From contig NMRB01001752.1 in the NCBI GenBank assembly GCA_002633025.1, positions 49,451 to 113,450 of the forward strand: a DNA stretch of 64,000 nucleotides, given 5' to 3'. A program made the translations under genes and the position numbers. Numbering within the stretch: position 1 is the first letter of the stretch; every line of letters begins with the position of its first letter. Positions 43,718 to 54,401 of the stretch are shown here, in pieces. Source of the stretch: Notospermus geniculatus (Eukaryota > Nemertea > Pilidiophora > Heteronemertea > Lineidae). Under the pieces are notes generated by a model that searched no databases, was not told the origin of the DNA, and saw nothing but the letters and a program-made list of their open reading frames with translations.

Positions 43718-45390
43718 CCCCATCACACTGAGCTAGTTCTCAGTACGGCTGAATGGGTCAATGTCATCCTGGGTATACCTTATGTTTACCCAGGATTATC
43801 CTGGGTAATCATTTTCTTTACCCAGGATCACCCTGGGTAAACATAAGGGTCCTTAACTTTACCCAGCTTGGGAGTTCCCGCCGAATCGTGCTGATCGCTC
43901 CGAGGATGGAATTTGGTACGTGCGTCTCTTTCGGCAGAGAACATGCAGTAGGATCATTGCTAAAAAGGGCTGAAAATTACCGCTATACCTCCTCCGGGGT
44001 TTGCAATAGGGAGACAAGACCAATCCCTACAACTTTTCAAAAGGGACCGATAGTAAATTCTCAAGGACTTAGGAGCGATAGGCCTAGGTAGAACATGTAT
44101 AATCCGTGTGCATTTCGTCATTTTCATGAATTTACTTTTTGCAGAACACGCAGTACGATCATAACTCGAAAGGGCTGAAAATTACCGCTATACCTGTTCC
44201 GGGGTGTGGAATAGGGAGAAAAGACCAATCCCTACAACTTTTCAAAAGGGACCGATAGTAAATTCTCAAGGACTTAGGAGCTATAGGCCTAGTTCGAGGC
44301 CACCCTTCATTTCATGATTTACGCTGAATATCAACCTCACTACACCACTCGGGAACTCCAATCTGGGTAAAGTTAAGGATCCTTATGTTTACCCAGGGCC
44401 GTCCTGGGTAAAGAAAAGGATTACCCAGGATGATCCTGGGTAAACATAAGGTATACCCAGGACGACATTGACCCATTCGGCCTCAGTACGTTCTTGAAAA
44501 TGTTGCCGAACGGGCTCAAACTGTGTGCGAACGGAGTGGACGTAACTTTTTCCAGTTTTTTTTACGAGCTTCATGGACGGGCTCGGACGGGAAGGGTGCT
44601 TCAGTTCGAGACATTATTTGGCCGATATTACACGTTTTAACCTGTTTTACGACTTTTTATTATAGGACGAGCCAGGACATTTTGAGAACTACTTCAGTGT
44701 GACAGTACCTTGCCCCAACCACACTGAGCCAGTTCTCTTTCTGTACGTTCCTAAAATGTTGCCGAACGGGCTCAAACTGTGTGCGAACGGAGTGGACGTA
44801 GTGGCAACTTTCTACAGTCTTTCTACCAACTTCATGGACGGGCTCGGACGCGAAGGGTGCTGCAGAACTTCGTGAGGCATTGTTTGGCCAACGTTACACG
44901 TTCTAAGCCCGTTTTACGATTTTTAGGACGGGGCAGGACATTTCGAAAACGATTTCAGTGTGACAGTACCTTATACCCCCATCACACTGAAGTCGTTCTC
45001 AAAACGTCCTGCCCCGTCCTAAAAAATCGTAAAACGGGCTAGAACGCGTACCCTTGGCCAAATAATGCTTCGATGTACTGGAGCACCCTTCCCATCCACG
45101 AAGTTCGTAAAAAGACTGTAAAACGTTGCCACTACGTCCACTCCGTTCGCACACAGTTTGAGCCCGTTCGGCAAAATTTTCAAGAACGTACTGAGAACTA
45201 GCTCAGTGTGATGGGGGTATAAAGGACGTAGTGGTAACTTTTACAGTCTTTTTACGAACTTCATGGAGGGAAGGGTGCTCCAGAACATCGAGCCATTATT
45301 TGTCCAATGGTTACACGTTCTAGTCCGTTTTACGATTTTTTTAGGACGGGGCAGGACGTTTTGAGGACTACTTCAGTGTGACAGGCCCTT
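43718..45390. repeat. Cluster of family-B elements, four copies
   Basis: Copy 1 spans 43718-44715 once the 736-bp insertion is included. Copy 2 is at about 44716-44970, copy 3 (reversed) at about 44975-45220 and copy 4 (partial) at about 45221-45390. Shared words are CCCCATCACACTGA, CAGTACGTTCTTGAAAAT, GCCGAACGGGCTCAAACTGT, GTTCGCACACAG and GGACGGGGCAGGAC. Adjacent copies 2 and 3 form a large palindrome. A further copy is at 14310-14567. Confidence 0.75.
43747..44482. mobile_element. 736-bp element with perfect 7-bp target duplication
   Basis: The ends are GGCTGAATGGGTCAATGTCA and, in complement, GGCCGAATGGGTCAATGTCG; the terminal repeats run about 115 bases through repeated CCTGGGTAA words. 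TCAGTAC flanks both sides (43740-43746 and 44483-44489). The unoccupied site is readable in copy 3 (TTCTCAGTACGTTCTTG in complement). The interior has two direct copies of a ~200-bp unit (shared CCAATCCCTACAACTTTTCA) at about 43925-44090 and 44145-44295. Confidence 0.9.
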
Positions 45391-45429
45391 TAAGGCTAGG
45401 CGTACATCTGAATGCGGCAGCGCTGTTTT

Positions 45430-45560
45430 TTAGCTCAGCTGACCAAAGGTCGGCGGAGCTATTCATATGTATACTGAGTGGCGTCCGTGTGTGTGTGTGT
45501 GTGTGTGTGTCTGTCTGTCTGTAGTCTGTAAAGTGACACGTTACGCAACCGCAAGGCCCA
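45430..45560 (+). repeat. GT microsatellite within a GAGCTATTCATATG repeat
   Basis: (GT)n followed by (CTGT)n at 45489-45530, inside a block beginning TCAGCTGACCAAAGGTCGGC and ending near ACGAAAGTTGGTGGAG, a style of dispersed repeat common in marine invertebrates. Confidence 0.65.
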
Positions 45561-45586
45561 GAGTGACGAAAGTTGGTGGAGTGTTA

Positions 45587-45965
45587 AAGGGACTAGGAAA
45601 ATTTTTTCAAGCTTCGGTTATTACAAAATGCTAGTCTTTCATGATAAATTCCCACCGTCAATTCACTTTTTCAATTAAGCGTTAATTACTGGCACCCAGA
45701 CAAATCAGTCATCACCACACCATGGAGAATTCACCACGTCACTGGGAACCTCTCGCTGTATGTTTTGTATGGAGCGAGCGTGTACTCTATTATGTTGATT
45801 AGGTTCCCAGTGACGTGGTGAATGCTCCATGGTGTGGTGATAACTGATTTGTCTGGGTGCCAGTAATTAACAGTTAATTGAAAAAGTGAATTGACGGTGG
45901 GAATTTATCATGAAAGACTAGCATTTTGTAATAACCGAAGCTTGAAAAAATTTTCCTAGTCCCTT
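45587..45965. mobile_element. Hairpin MITE, 379 bp (copy 1)
   Basis: It starts AAGGGACTAGGAAAATTTTT and ends with the complement; arms of about 165 bases. The loop region includes GTATGTTTTGTATGGAGCGA. TA flanks both ends. It is nearly identical to 51207-51584 in the same orientation. Confidence 0.85.
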
Positions 45966-46282
45966 TAAGCCCTAGGGAGGGCTCGAAACAGAACCAAACA
46001 TTTTTGCGATTTGACCTACATTATGCCCTCCAGGGGGCATTTTGCGCAAAATGAAATATCTCAATATCTCAGCCCCTATGATAAATATGTCGACCAAAAG
46101 TGATGGAATAGAAAGGTTGATATTTTCTACACCAGTTCAAAGGGAAAAAAATGTTTGATCTGTCCACCAGGAGGTGCTATTCAACAAAATAAAAAAAAAC
46201 AGGGGTATTTGAACTTCCCGCACTTCAACGTTCCAGATTATGCATTAGTGACTCTGTAACTGGTGTCCTGTCCAGCCTATAA

Positions 46283-46658
46283 AGTCTGGTTCAACCTAGA
46301 GGTGGACCATTGGAATGCCAAGTGAGGAAATGGAACATTCAATTTTGACCACAAGATTTTATTTACGTGTGACCCTTATGTAATGAAAACCACATTTTTA
46401 TTATCAGGCACAGTCATCTGGGCCCAGTTTCACAAAGAATCTTAAGTCTAAAGTTTGACTTAAGTCATCATGTGACCAGGTTTCAGCAAATCAGATGACT
46501 TCATTTCAGACTTAAGTTTTTTCTTAGACTTAAGATTCTTTGTGCAACCGGCCCCTGATTCATTACGCCATAACATGTAACCGTAATTATGTCACTCTTG
46601 CCACACTCTAACCACAACCTGCATTCCAATGGTCTACCTCTAGGTTGAACCAGACTAT
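46283..46658. repeat. Inverted repeat holding a second palindromic MITE
   Basis: AGTCTGGTTCAACCTAGAGG at 46286 has its complement CCTCTAGGTTGAACCAGACT at 46638. Between them, 46419-46558 is a separate palindrome (CAAAGAATCTTAAGTCTAAA and complement, GGCC at both ends). Confidence 0.7.
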
Positions 46659-46719
46659 ACAGGGTGTTTAAAAAAAGTATACATTTAGACAAGAGGCCCA
46701 TGGGCCTTGCGCTCAGCTG

Positions 46720-47110
46720 ATAGGAAGGGGTTAATATCTCTTGGTGAATCGAGATAGATATCATATTTCACCAATTGTGTGGGAAGGGGTTAATACCACT
46801 TCGTGAATTGCGATGGATAGGCCTACATGTTGTATCATACCTATTTGGTGGGACGGGGTTAATATCTCTTGGTGAATCGTATTACACCCATTGGGTGGGA
46901 AGGGGTTAATACCACTCCATGAATTGCAATAGATACATGTTGTAGTATTAGACCCATTTGGTGGGAAGGGGCTAATATTTCTTGGTGAATCGAGACAGAA
47001 GTCGTATACACCTGACCCATTGGGTGCGAAGGGGTTTTTAAATTCATTTGGTGAATCGAGATAGATGCATGTTGTATCATTATCAGTCCCTTTTGGTAGG
47101 AAGGGGTTAA
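46720..47110 (-). repeat. Minisatellite, ~60-65-bp unit, about six copies
   Basis: GGAAGGGGTTAATA(T/C)C and TTGGTGAATCGAGATAGAT recur six times. On the minus strand the units stay open and would encode repeats of the type SIHQxxLTPSHQMG for about 99 residues; this follows from unit length and is not evidence of a gene. Confidence 0.75.
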
Positions 47111-47119
47111 GGTAGGCCT

Positions 47120-48454
47120 ATCTTGGCCAACTTTTATTTTTATTTTTATTCCTCCCACCTACAACAGATTTTTTGAATGTTTCGCCCACTAAACAGAATT
47201 AATAATTGCAGTGGCCTTGGTATGCCTGTAAAATATGAAGTTGATTGATGACCAAAACGTTCCCATGTTATGAGCAGAATCCCTCATGAGTATGGAAGAG
47301 AGAATGGAAGTAGCCCTAGTGGCACCGCAGGAGTGGAGGGGCAAAGATGGGAACCTGGATAATGGTCCGGGGACAGTCGACAAAATGAGCAAGGGCATAG
47401 TTAAAATTGATGTGGTGATGCTGTCTGCCATTCAACAATAGACCTACATGTAGTTCGCTGACTGTCTGTAAGAGTTCAACATTCATTTCGCTGAGGAAGG
47501 ATAAGTCACGGCAGCGACAGAATCGGTCCGTCGTATGTTTACCACGAAATGAAAATAAAAGAAAATACGGTATGGCAGCCGCTGTGAGAGCATGAGAGTG
47601 AGCATGGTGAGGTGCCATCGACTTCTTCATCTAAATACACCAAGAATTCCCTACCCCTCCGTCGTTGATAGCCCCAATCAAAATAAAGACACATCAAACT
47701 CTCTAAACATATGGAATATAAGCAATTTTTATTGCTGGACGCTCCGAAAACGGCCAGAGTCAGACACTCGAAAATGATGCAATGTCTGATGAAGCCCGAT
47801 GCGATGTCCGGCGATGAAAAAGATCGAGGTCGTCGATTCAATCAGTGATTGCAGCAAGAATTCTAATATCCCTTCATCATTAATGGTCCCAGTCAGACTA
47901 AATATGTATCAAATATGTGAAATATGAGCAGGCAGCAAGCTATGAAAGCAGCCCGAGTCGAAGACTTGTAATGACGTGCACGAAGCCCAGATTCGGTTTG
48001 CTCGGTTCGATCATAGCGATATTTTCCTGATATTTATCGTCATATTTCGAACCCAATCGTTTCGTTTTGATGCAAAATAATTTCAGTTATTGACTAAAGA
48101 TACTCTGAACTTCCACTCAGGTATGATTTCATGACGCGATTGCATATGACCGCAGGGATTTTTTTACGATGGTCATGGGCATATTTCATGTTAATAATAG
48201 TTCTCTGCCAGCCGCCATTATGAACACACAGTAGCCTTCGTAGAGCACTCGGCCAGGTTCTTGCCACACTCGGAAGTGCAGGAAATTTTAAAAATCTTCC
48301 GAAGTGGTTTTTGGACACCACACCCCCTGGTGAAATATTTCAGAATCTTTTGAGGGGGTAAATTATGTGCCCATTGATCCTCTTCCCAGTGCTGGTGAGT
48401 TTGTCCAAGTCATTTATCAATGGAGCGAGCTAGTGGCCAAAACATGGTTTGCCT
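47120..48454. other. Non-coding spacer
   Basis: Two diverged direct copies of a ~150-base block occur at about 47640-47810 and 47855-48000 (shared AATTC..CCCTTC/CC, ATATGGAATATAAGCA-like and GAAGCCC words). No gene is supported. Confidence 0.4.
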
Positions 48455-49265
48455 NNNNNNNNNNNNNNNNNNNNNNNNNNNNNNNNNNNNNNNNNNNNNN
48501 NNNNNNNNNNNNNNNNNNNNNNNNNNNNNNNNNNNNNNNNNNNNNNNNNNNNNNNNNNNNNNNNNNNNNNNNNNNNNNNNNNNNNNNNNNNNNNNNNNNN
48601 NNNNNNNNNNNNNNNNNNNNNNNNNNNNNNNNNNNNNNNNNNNNNNNNNNNNNNNNNNNNNNNNNNNNNNNNNNNNNNNNNNNNNNNNNNNNNNNNNNNN
48701 NNNNNNNNNNNNNNNNNNNNNNNNNNNNNNNNNNNNNNNNNNNNNNNNNNNNNNNNNNNNNNNNNNNNNNNNNNNNNNNNNNNNNNNNNNNNNNNNNNNN
48801 NNNNNNNNNNNNNNNNNNNNNNNNNNNNNNNNNNNNNNNNNNNNNNNNNNNNNNNNNNNNNNNNNNNNNNNNNNNNNNNNNNNNNNNNNNNNNNNNNNNN
48901 NNNNNNNNNNNNNNNNNNNNNNNNNNNNNNNNNNNNNNNNNNNNNNNNNNNNNNNNNNNNNNNNNNNNNNNNNNNNNNNNNNNNNNNNNNNNNNNNNNNN
49001 NNNNNNNNNNNNNNNNNNNNNNNNNNNNNNNNNNNNNNNNNNNNNNNNNNNNNNNNNNNNNNNNNNNNNNNNNNNNNNNNNNNNNNNNNNNNNNNNNNNN
49101 NNNNNNNNNNNNNNNNNNNNNNNNNNNNNNNNNNNNNNNNNNNNNNNNNNNNNNNNNNNNNNNNNNNNNNNNNNNNNNNNNNNNNNNNNNNNNNNNNNNN
49201 NNNNNNNNNNNNNNNNNNNNNNNNNNNNNNNNNNNNNNNNNNNNNNNNNNNNNNNNNNNNNNNNN
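48455..49265. other. Assembly gap (811 N)
   Basis: Undetermined bases. Long frames reported across it are artefacts. Confidence 0.99.
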
Positions 49266-49390
49266 AGAGTTTAGTCACGCCTTAAACAATATGCAAAGAG
49301 AACATCAATTGGGCCCCGGCTTACGATATTAGGTCAATACGAATGTCCTAGTGTGTGTGGTACAGGGCACTCTCGACAAACGGCGAGTTA
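49266..49390. repeat. Repeat fragment shared with 5563-5700
   Basis: ATATGCAAAGAGAACATCAA and CAAACGGCGAG are common to both. Its left side is lost in the gap. Confidence 0.5.
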
Positions 49391-50035
49391 AAGAAAAGGG
49401 TCAAAGATTGACAAGTTGACAAATACTTAGGCAGAATTGGATTACTTTCACACAACTTTACTCTCTGGCGCACAGGCGTATTTCTCTGACAGGCATTTTG
49501 GAACGACAGAGCGATCCTTGTAAGCCTGTAGCCGCCAGCAGCAGACGAAAGGCTGATTGAATTACTAAAGAATTCGTGTGTGAAATTTTCGGCGCATATT
49601 TTTTTTGAAACTCGCTTTACGAAGGAGGCTGAAAATCTGCAGGAGACAAGTCAGGTGCCTGAGACCACCTGCGTATTTTTTGCTTTTTTCATTACAACTC
49701 TCTAATCCACAAATTCAGCGTGCAAAAAGTGAACTAAATACTACTTCCGACGTTGACCACGCTCTTTGTCATCATTTTGAAATCATTTCATAGCGTTCAT
49801 TTTCATGATTTTGCCCACCCGGCTGCTTCAGTGTCAGCCATGTTTACTACTAATTCCATCCTCTACCACTGATGGCAGCAGCTAACAGCCATACCTGTAG
49901 AAATTCTATGAAATCTCGCATGCGTTCATTGCCAGAGTTAACGCCCCAGCAGCGGTGGCGGTGACGTGCGGCGAATCGCGGAACTGACGCAGGCTGGCAT
50001 GACGTTACGTCGTCTTTTCTGCACTGTGGTAGTTT

Positions 50036-50720
50036 TTTATTATTAGTTTCCAGAAATCTCTTATCTGGTTTCAGTAGACCTTGGTCGCTTCCTTTGTTTG
50101 CCATCATATCAACAATTATCGGTTCCGCATGTGCGAGCACAGGCGATTTACTTGTTCCCAATTTGAAATGGCTTGCACTCGGATGTGAAAGGGTTAAAAC
50201 AGAATTATTCACCGTGGTTGTAAAATGTGGACATGTGCTTTGTATCTCCTAAACTCCCAAACAAATTCCATTAACCCATTCTCTCCACAAGCCCACAAAC
50301 TTGGGACCTTGAATTTGACCTCCCTCATGTCCTTATGAAATGACAACACAATGGTTCAAGAAGGGAATGGTACCGGGTACATGGAAATGAAGACATTACA
50401 CATTACATTTCAAGTAAGTGTAACTGCTGAGGTTGATGGTTTGAGGCAAGATCCGGCAATGATTACGTAGACGAGCTGTTCACGACATGCTCAGGAGAGC
50501 TCAAGTGTGTGTGGAGTGAAATGGTGGGCAATTGGAGGACTAAAATGTGCACTTGTGATGTTAATCCTTTCACATCCGAGTGCAAGCCATTTTAAAGTTG
50601 GAACAAGTAAATCGCCTGTGCTCGCTCATGCGGAACCGATAATGGTTGATATGATGGCAAACAAAGGAAGAGACCAAGGTCTACTGAAACCAGATAAGAG
50701 ATTTCTGAAAACTAATAAAA
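50036..50720. repeat. Inverted repeat, ~160-bp arms, 360-bp spacer
   Basis: The arms at 50036-50198 and 50561-50720 are complements, sharing CACATCCGAGTGCAAGCCAT and GATATGATGGCAAACAAAGG. Both arms are open in the same translation (SHPSASHFK..TSKSPVLAHA), which follows from their identity. It may be the internal part of the 46660-50772 candidate. Confidence 0.75.
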
Positions 50721-51206
50721 CTACTATCTGGGAGACAATTTTCTAAATGTCTACTTTTTTTGAAACACCCTGTATATTAAAGCCAGTGGTAACACTAAGA
50801 CAGGACTAATACTATGTCGAACCTTAGCTGACAAAAATGGCCACCATGCTTTCATCACTTGAGAAATTCAACGTGCTGTAAGTGTAGTGTTAAGGTAACA
50901 TAATTCAACTCATTCTTTTATGTGTGGCAACAGTCTCAATGCCTAATTGATAACTTATATCATTCAAGGAGGTAGATTTGAACAGTCTGGTGGATGCATT
51001 GACACAAGATCATGATCAACCTCGCCACCATGAATTAGTGCTGTGGTCTCACTAACTAGTGGGGCATCCAGGCAACCAAGTCGCTTTACCCTGTTTATAT
51101 CAGGAGCGATGTTGATATTCTTATCATCATCTTCTAATGCATGTTGGGCTCTCTCACAATATCATTGGGTTTCCCGGAAAAACTGTTTTTTTACTTCTGT
51201 GCCTTA

Positions 51207-51584
51207 AAGGGACTAGGAAAATTTTTTCAAGCTTCGGTTATTACAAAATGCTAGTCTTTCATGATAAATTCCCACCGTCAATTCACTTTTTCAATTAAGT
51301 GTTAATCACTGGCACGCAGACAAATCAGTCATCACCACACCACGGAGAATTCACCACGTCACTGGGAACCTCTCGCTGTATGTTTTGTATGGAGCGAGCG
51401 TGTACTCTATTATGTTGATTAGGTTCCCAGTGACGTGGTGAATGCTCCATGGTGTGGTGATAACTGATTTGTCTGGGTGCCAGTAATAACAGTTAATTGA
51501 AAAAGTGAATTGACGGTGGGAATTTATCATGAAAGACTAGCATTTTGTAATAACCGAAGCTTGAAAAAAATTTCCTAGTCCCTT
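51207..51584. mobile_element. Hairpin MITE, 378 bp (copy 2)
   Basis: Nearly identical to 45587-45965, with a handful of substitutions and one-base gaps (for example CACTGGCACGCAG for TACTGGCACCCAG). TA flanks both ends. The right flank is immediately occupied by another element. Confidence 0.85.
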
Positions 51585-51586
51585 TA

Positions 51587-51716
51587 GGCTTCCTTTACAT
51601 CGAAGTATACGGTATACGAAAACGCCGGTTTACAATGGCTTCACGGTGGTGAATCCTCGGAATGCCTTTGTTAACCGGCGTTTTCGTATACCGATTACTT
51701 CTATGTAAGGGAAGCC
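51587..51716. mobile_element. 130-bp palindromic MITE, TTA duplication
   Basis: It starts GGCTTCCTTTACATCGAAGT and ends with the complement GGGAAGCC; inner arms GAAAACGCCGGTT / AACCGGCGTTTTC. TTA lies at both sides (51584-51586 and 51717-51719), as in PIF/Harbinger-type insertions. It inserted exactly at the junction of the hairpin MITE and its TA. Confidence 0.8.
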
Positions 51717-51872
51717 TTAAAGTCATGATATTCACGACTTTGAATTTAAGTTCGAGACAGTTTTGGGGCTAGAGCGTGCGTGTGCCTACAAGTACATCTA
51801 AATTACACCCGAAATCAATTGTCAGCTGAGCGCATCGCCCATGGGCGACTTGTTAAGTCGACATAGTAAGTA

Positions 51873-52507
51873 CATCCTGAGAATATCAGGCGTTCTTACT
51901 GCTCGCTCCCTTCGTCACCGCAGACAAACCCCTGAGAGATTTCGCTTGATTTGCTGGAGTACTTGGCGCCTGAGAAAATGCGCCCAATCAGCGAACGCCA
52001 TTTCTGAGTCACCTTAAGATGACAGTCATTACACGTAGATTGTACCGTAGTGTCACGCACAACACAGTGCTGAAGTACCTCAGCTTCCCCACCTCAGCCT
52101 AACTAGAGATCAGTTACACGTATACATGTATAGCGGCCCTTGTAATATTCACAGCCAAGCAGCTGACACAGCTGACCTAGTTATGCCAGGCAATTAACCT
52201 ATCCTACACTGCTGGATTCAATCTAAGTTGAGTTCAGCCTATCCTACATTCATCGCACAGAATGTATATCATTCTCAGGCCACACGTCGCGAAACTGGAG
52301 TTTATTTCATGTTCCGACCTGCTGGGTCAGCTTTGTTACCTGCGTAGTTCATGTGTAACAATCAGTGGCCAACTTAGGATGAGATGGTGGGGATGAACAT
52401 TTGTTGGAATGGCTTTGATACTCCACCGATTCAGGCGAAATCTCTCAGGGGTTTGTGTGCGGCGACGAAGGTAGCGAGCACTAAGAACGCCTGATATTCT
52501 CAGGATG
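51873..52507. mobile_element. Inverted-repeat element, ~95-bp arms
   Basis: The left arm CATCCTGAGAATATCAGGCG continues through CACCGCAGACAAACCCCTGA. The right arm holds the complements TCAGGGGTTTGTGTGCGGCG and CGCCTGATATTCTCAGGATG. About 450 non-coding bases lie between. The exact ends and target site are not resolved. Confidence 0.65.
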
Positions 52508-52639
52508 AGTAAGTATGACATACCCTGGTGAATGAGGAGTCGAGCAGCGGTGGGGCAGTCGACTTCAAATACGCATTGAGATTTGCCGTCCACATGGCCT
52601 GGTATAACTCTCCGTTTTATCACAGAAAGGACTTATGCT

Positions 52640-53165
52640 TATGACTGGTATGCATATAAAAATTAGACTTGTGTGTCTCGTGCGTTACGTACGGCAGGCC
52701 CTCTGCCAGAAATGTTTTGAGGGTACTAATGGGGAACCGGAGGAACTAACGTCACGACGTGGCGCTGTGAGCGGTGCGACCGAAGATTCTTTTTTCTAAC
52801 GTTTTTTCTATTTATTTCTGGCGTGAAAACAAACTTGTTTCGGTCGCCTGGTATTAAAATTTATATCACCTTGTAGCAGATGAAAATTTCTGCATTTTTC
52901 GCTGCTTTTTCCTTAAAATGAAGAGATGGGATGGCGATAATGGCAACGTCTTTATCTCATTAATCCTGTAGAAAATGTACAGCTCATTTTTTTCATGACG
53001 TAACGTCAACACTAAAACAACGTCAATGACGTCGCTTCGGGATAAACGGCACTCCGGTTCCTCATTTCTTCAAAATCAACAAAAACCCGATGAAATTAAA
53101 GAAAATGTCCCTTTTCTGTTCCTTTGAGGGTACTAGCATATAACCTTAGTACCCTCTGGCGGAAA
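52640..53165. other. Non-coding spacer with GGGTACTA terminal words
   Basis: TGCCAGAAATGTTTTGAGGGTACTAA-type sequence near 52708 has a partial complement near 53150 (TTAGTACCCTCTGGCGGAAAC), suggesting a ~450-bp element just upstream of the receptor gene. It holds GACGTAACGTCAAC and GACGTCGC words. Confidence 0.45.
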
Positions 53166-53261
53166 CACTGTACGGGACAGTTTCATGTATTCGTAAAGAA
53201 TCAGCTCGTTGTCATGTACTTTTAACTTGACACCACCTGTATCAAAAACAACCTTATTGAT

Positions 53262-54401
53262 TTGTTGCATAAAATGACAGGCTCTAAACCAGACTTTAAG
53301 CCGAGGGGCCACCAACGAATAAGGATGAAGACCGCTGCCCCGCGCGCGGGGCTTATTTTTACAACTAAACCTCTTGGAACGTCCCACAATAAATCAATCG
53401 TGACTGCACTATTTCTGGTTTCCATTTTATCTCATGAGGAAGACTTGAAGGATAGTTGGGAATATCGCCTTTCTGCGCTGCTCTGGGAATGGGTGTCACC
53501 ACATTTGATTGCTTTAGGGACTGCATTAAACACACTGACAATCTTCGTCCTGCTGAAAGGAAGGTTCGGGAAATCATCGACCAGGATGTTACTTATCACA
53601 CTTGCAGTGGCAGACACATTTGTGTTATGGACAGGACTTCTAAGACATTGGATCAAGAACAGGTTTGGAGTAGATTTGCGAGATGCTGCTTCTGCAGTTT
53701 GTAAGATTCATATCTTCTCAACGTACCTCACTCTCCAATTCGCCAGTTGGATCGTGGCATTTTTGACGGTTGAAAGAATGATATCTGTTCGTTATCCCTT
53801 AAAAGCGTCTGCAATTTGTTCGAAGAGATCCACCGCTATAGCTCTTATGTGGCTACTTGTCATTCTTGTTGCGTTCAATTCGCATTGCATTCCCTTCCAC
53901 AAAATTTTTGAGGACAATTATTGTTACCACGACGAACATAATAAAGCTCAGAATTTTTTCTACCTCGGCATCTGGACATGGCTTGATCTTTTGATGCAGT
54001 CAGGTCTCCCATTTCTTGTGATCATTTCTTGCAATGGTGCCGTTTTATCCACGGTTGTGAAGGGGCACATAACCCGACGAAAGCTGCAGAATATTCAGCA
54101 CAGGTCGGATGTCAAGTCATCTCAGTTGACAAGTATGACTTACATGTTGACCATGGTCAGTGTTATGTTTGTTCTGCTCACTATGCCTATCAATGTCTTC
54201 TTTGTTGTAGAAGGTTTCATGGACGACATCACCGCTGAGCAAACCGATCACACACTAGAAATCATATATACCTTGACAAGCCTCATCGGTTACTTGAATA
54301 ACACCATCAACTTCGTTTTTTACTGCATCGGTGGGACTCAGTTTCGACGAGAGGCATTCAGAGTGTTGCATTCCCAAACCTGTCGCAACTTACTTGGATA
54401 A
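53262..54401 (+). CDS. Rhodopsin-type G protein-coupled receptor, single exon
   Basis: A seven-helix plasma-membrane receptor, complete in one exon. TM1 begins near residue 76 (SPHLIALGTALNTLTIFVLL, with the conserved N). TM2 carries LAVADTF at about 112. TM3 ends in ERMISVRYP at about 170 in place of DRY. TM7 reads NNTINFVFYC at about 345, a variant of NPxxY, followed by a short basic tail with Cys residues that could be palmitoylated. A Cys at the top of TM3 (VCKIHIF) pairs in this family with the second extracellular loop (NYCYHDE). The overall form resembles orphan and neuropeptide-type receptors (FMRFamide/TRH-receptor-like) that are expanded and often intronless in marine invertebrates; the ligand is unknown. 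The 75 residues ahead of TM1 hold an N-glycosylation site (NKS) and no clear signal peptide. Later ATGs or an upstream exon ending at AATGACAG (53279) are possible. Confidence 0.9.
   Translation: MLHKMTGSKPDFKPRGHQRIRMKTAAPRAGLIFTTKPLGTSHNKSIVTALFLVSILSHEEDLKDSWEYRLSALLWEWVSPHLIALGTALNTLTIFVLLKGRFGKSSTRMLLITLAVADTFVLWTGLLRHWIKNRFGVDLRDAASAVCKIHIFSTYLTLQFASWIVAFLTVERMISVRYPLKASAICSKRSTAIALMWLLVILVAFNSHCIPFHKIFEDNYCYHDEHNKAQNFFYLGIWTWLDLLMQSGLPFLVIISCNGAVLSTVVKGHITRRKLQNIQHRSDVKSSQLTSMTYMLTMVSVMFVLLTMPINVFFVVEGFMDDITAEQTDHTLEIIYTLTSLIGYLNNTINFVFYCIGGTQFRREAFRVLHSQTCRNLLG

Larger units (their letters stand above)
46660..50772. mobile_element. Candidate 4.1-kb TA element spanning an assembly gap
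   Basis: CAGGGTGTTTAAAAAAAGTA at the left and, in complement, CAGGGTGTTTCAAAAAAAGT at the right match for about 30 bases and are flanked by TA. If they are a true pair the element contains a minisatellite, the 811-N gap and an internal inverted repeat. The CAGGGTGT ends resemble those at 9300-10046. No transposase is visible outside the gap. The pairing of two independent solo ends cannot be excluded. Confidence 0.45.

Noticed and set aside
46859-47158. Minus-strand 99-residue repeat protein (SIHQ..PSH)
   Set aside because: The pattern is a by-product of a ~60-65-bp minisatellite; there is no start context, splice site or conservation evidence.
48367-49332. Frames of 280-320 codons at 48.4-49.3 kb
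   Set aside because: These are almost entirely N; no coding evidence on either side.
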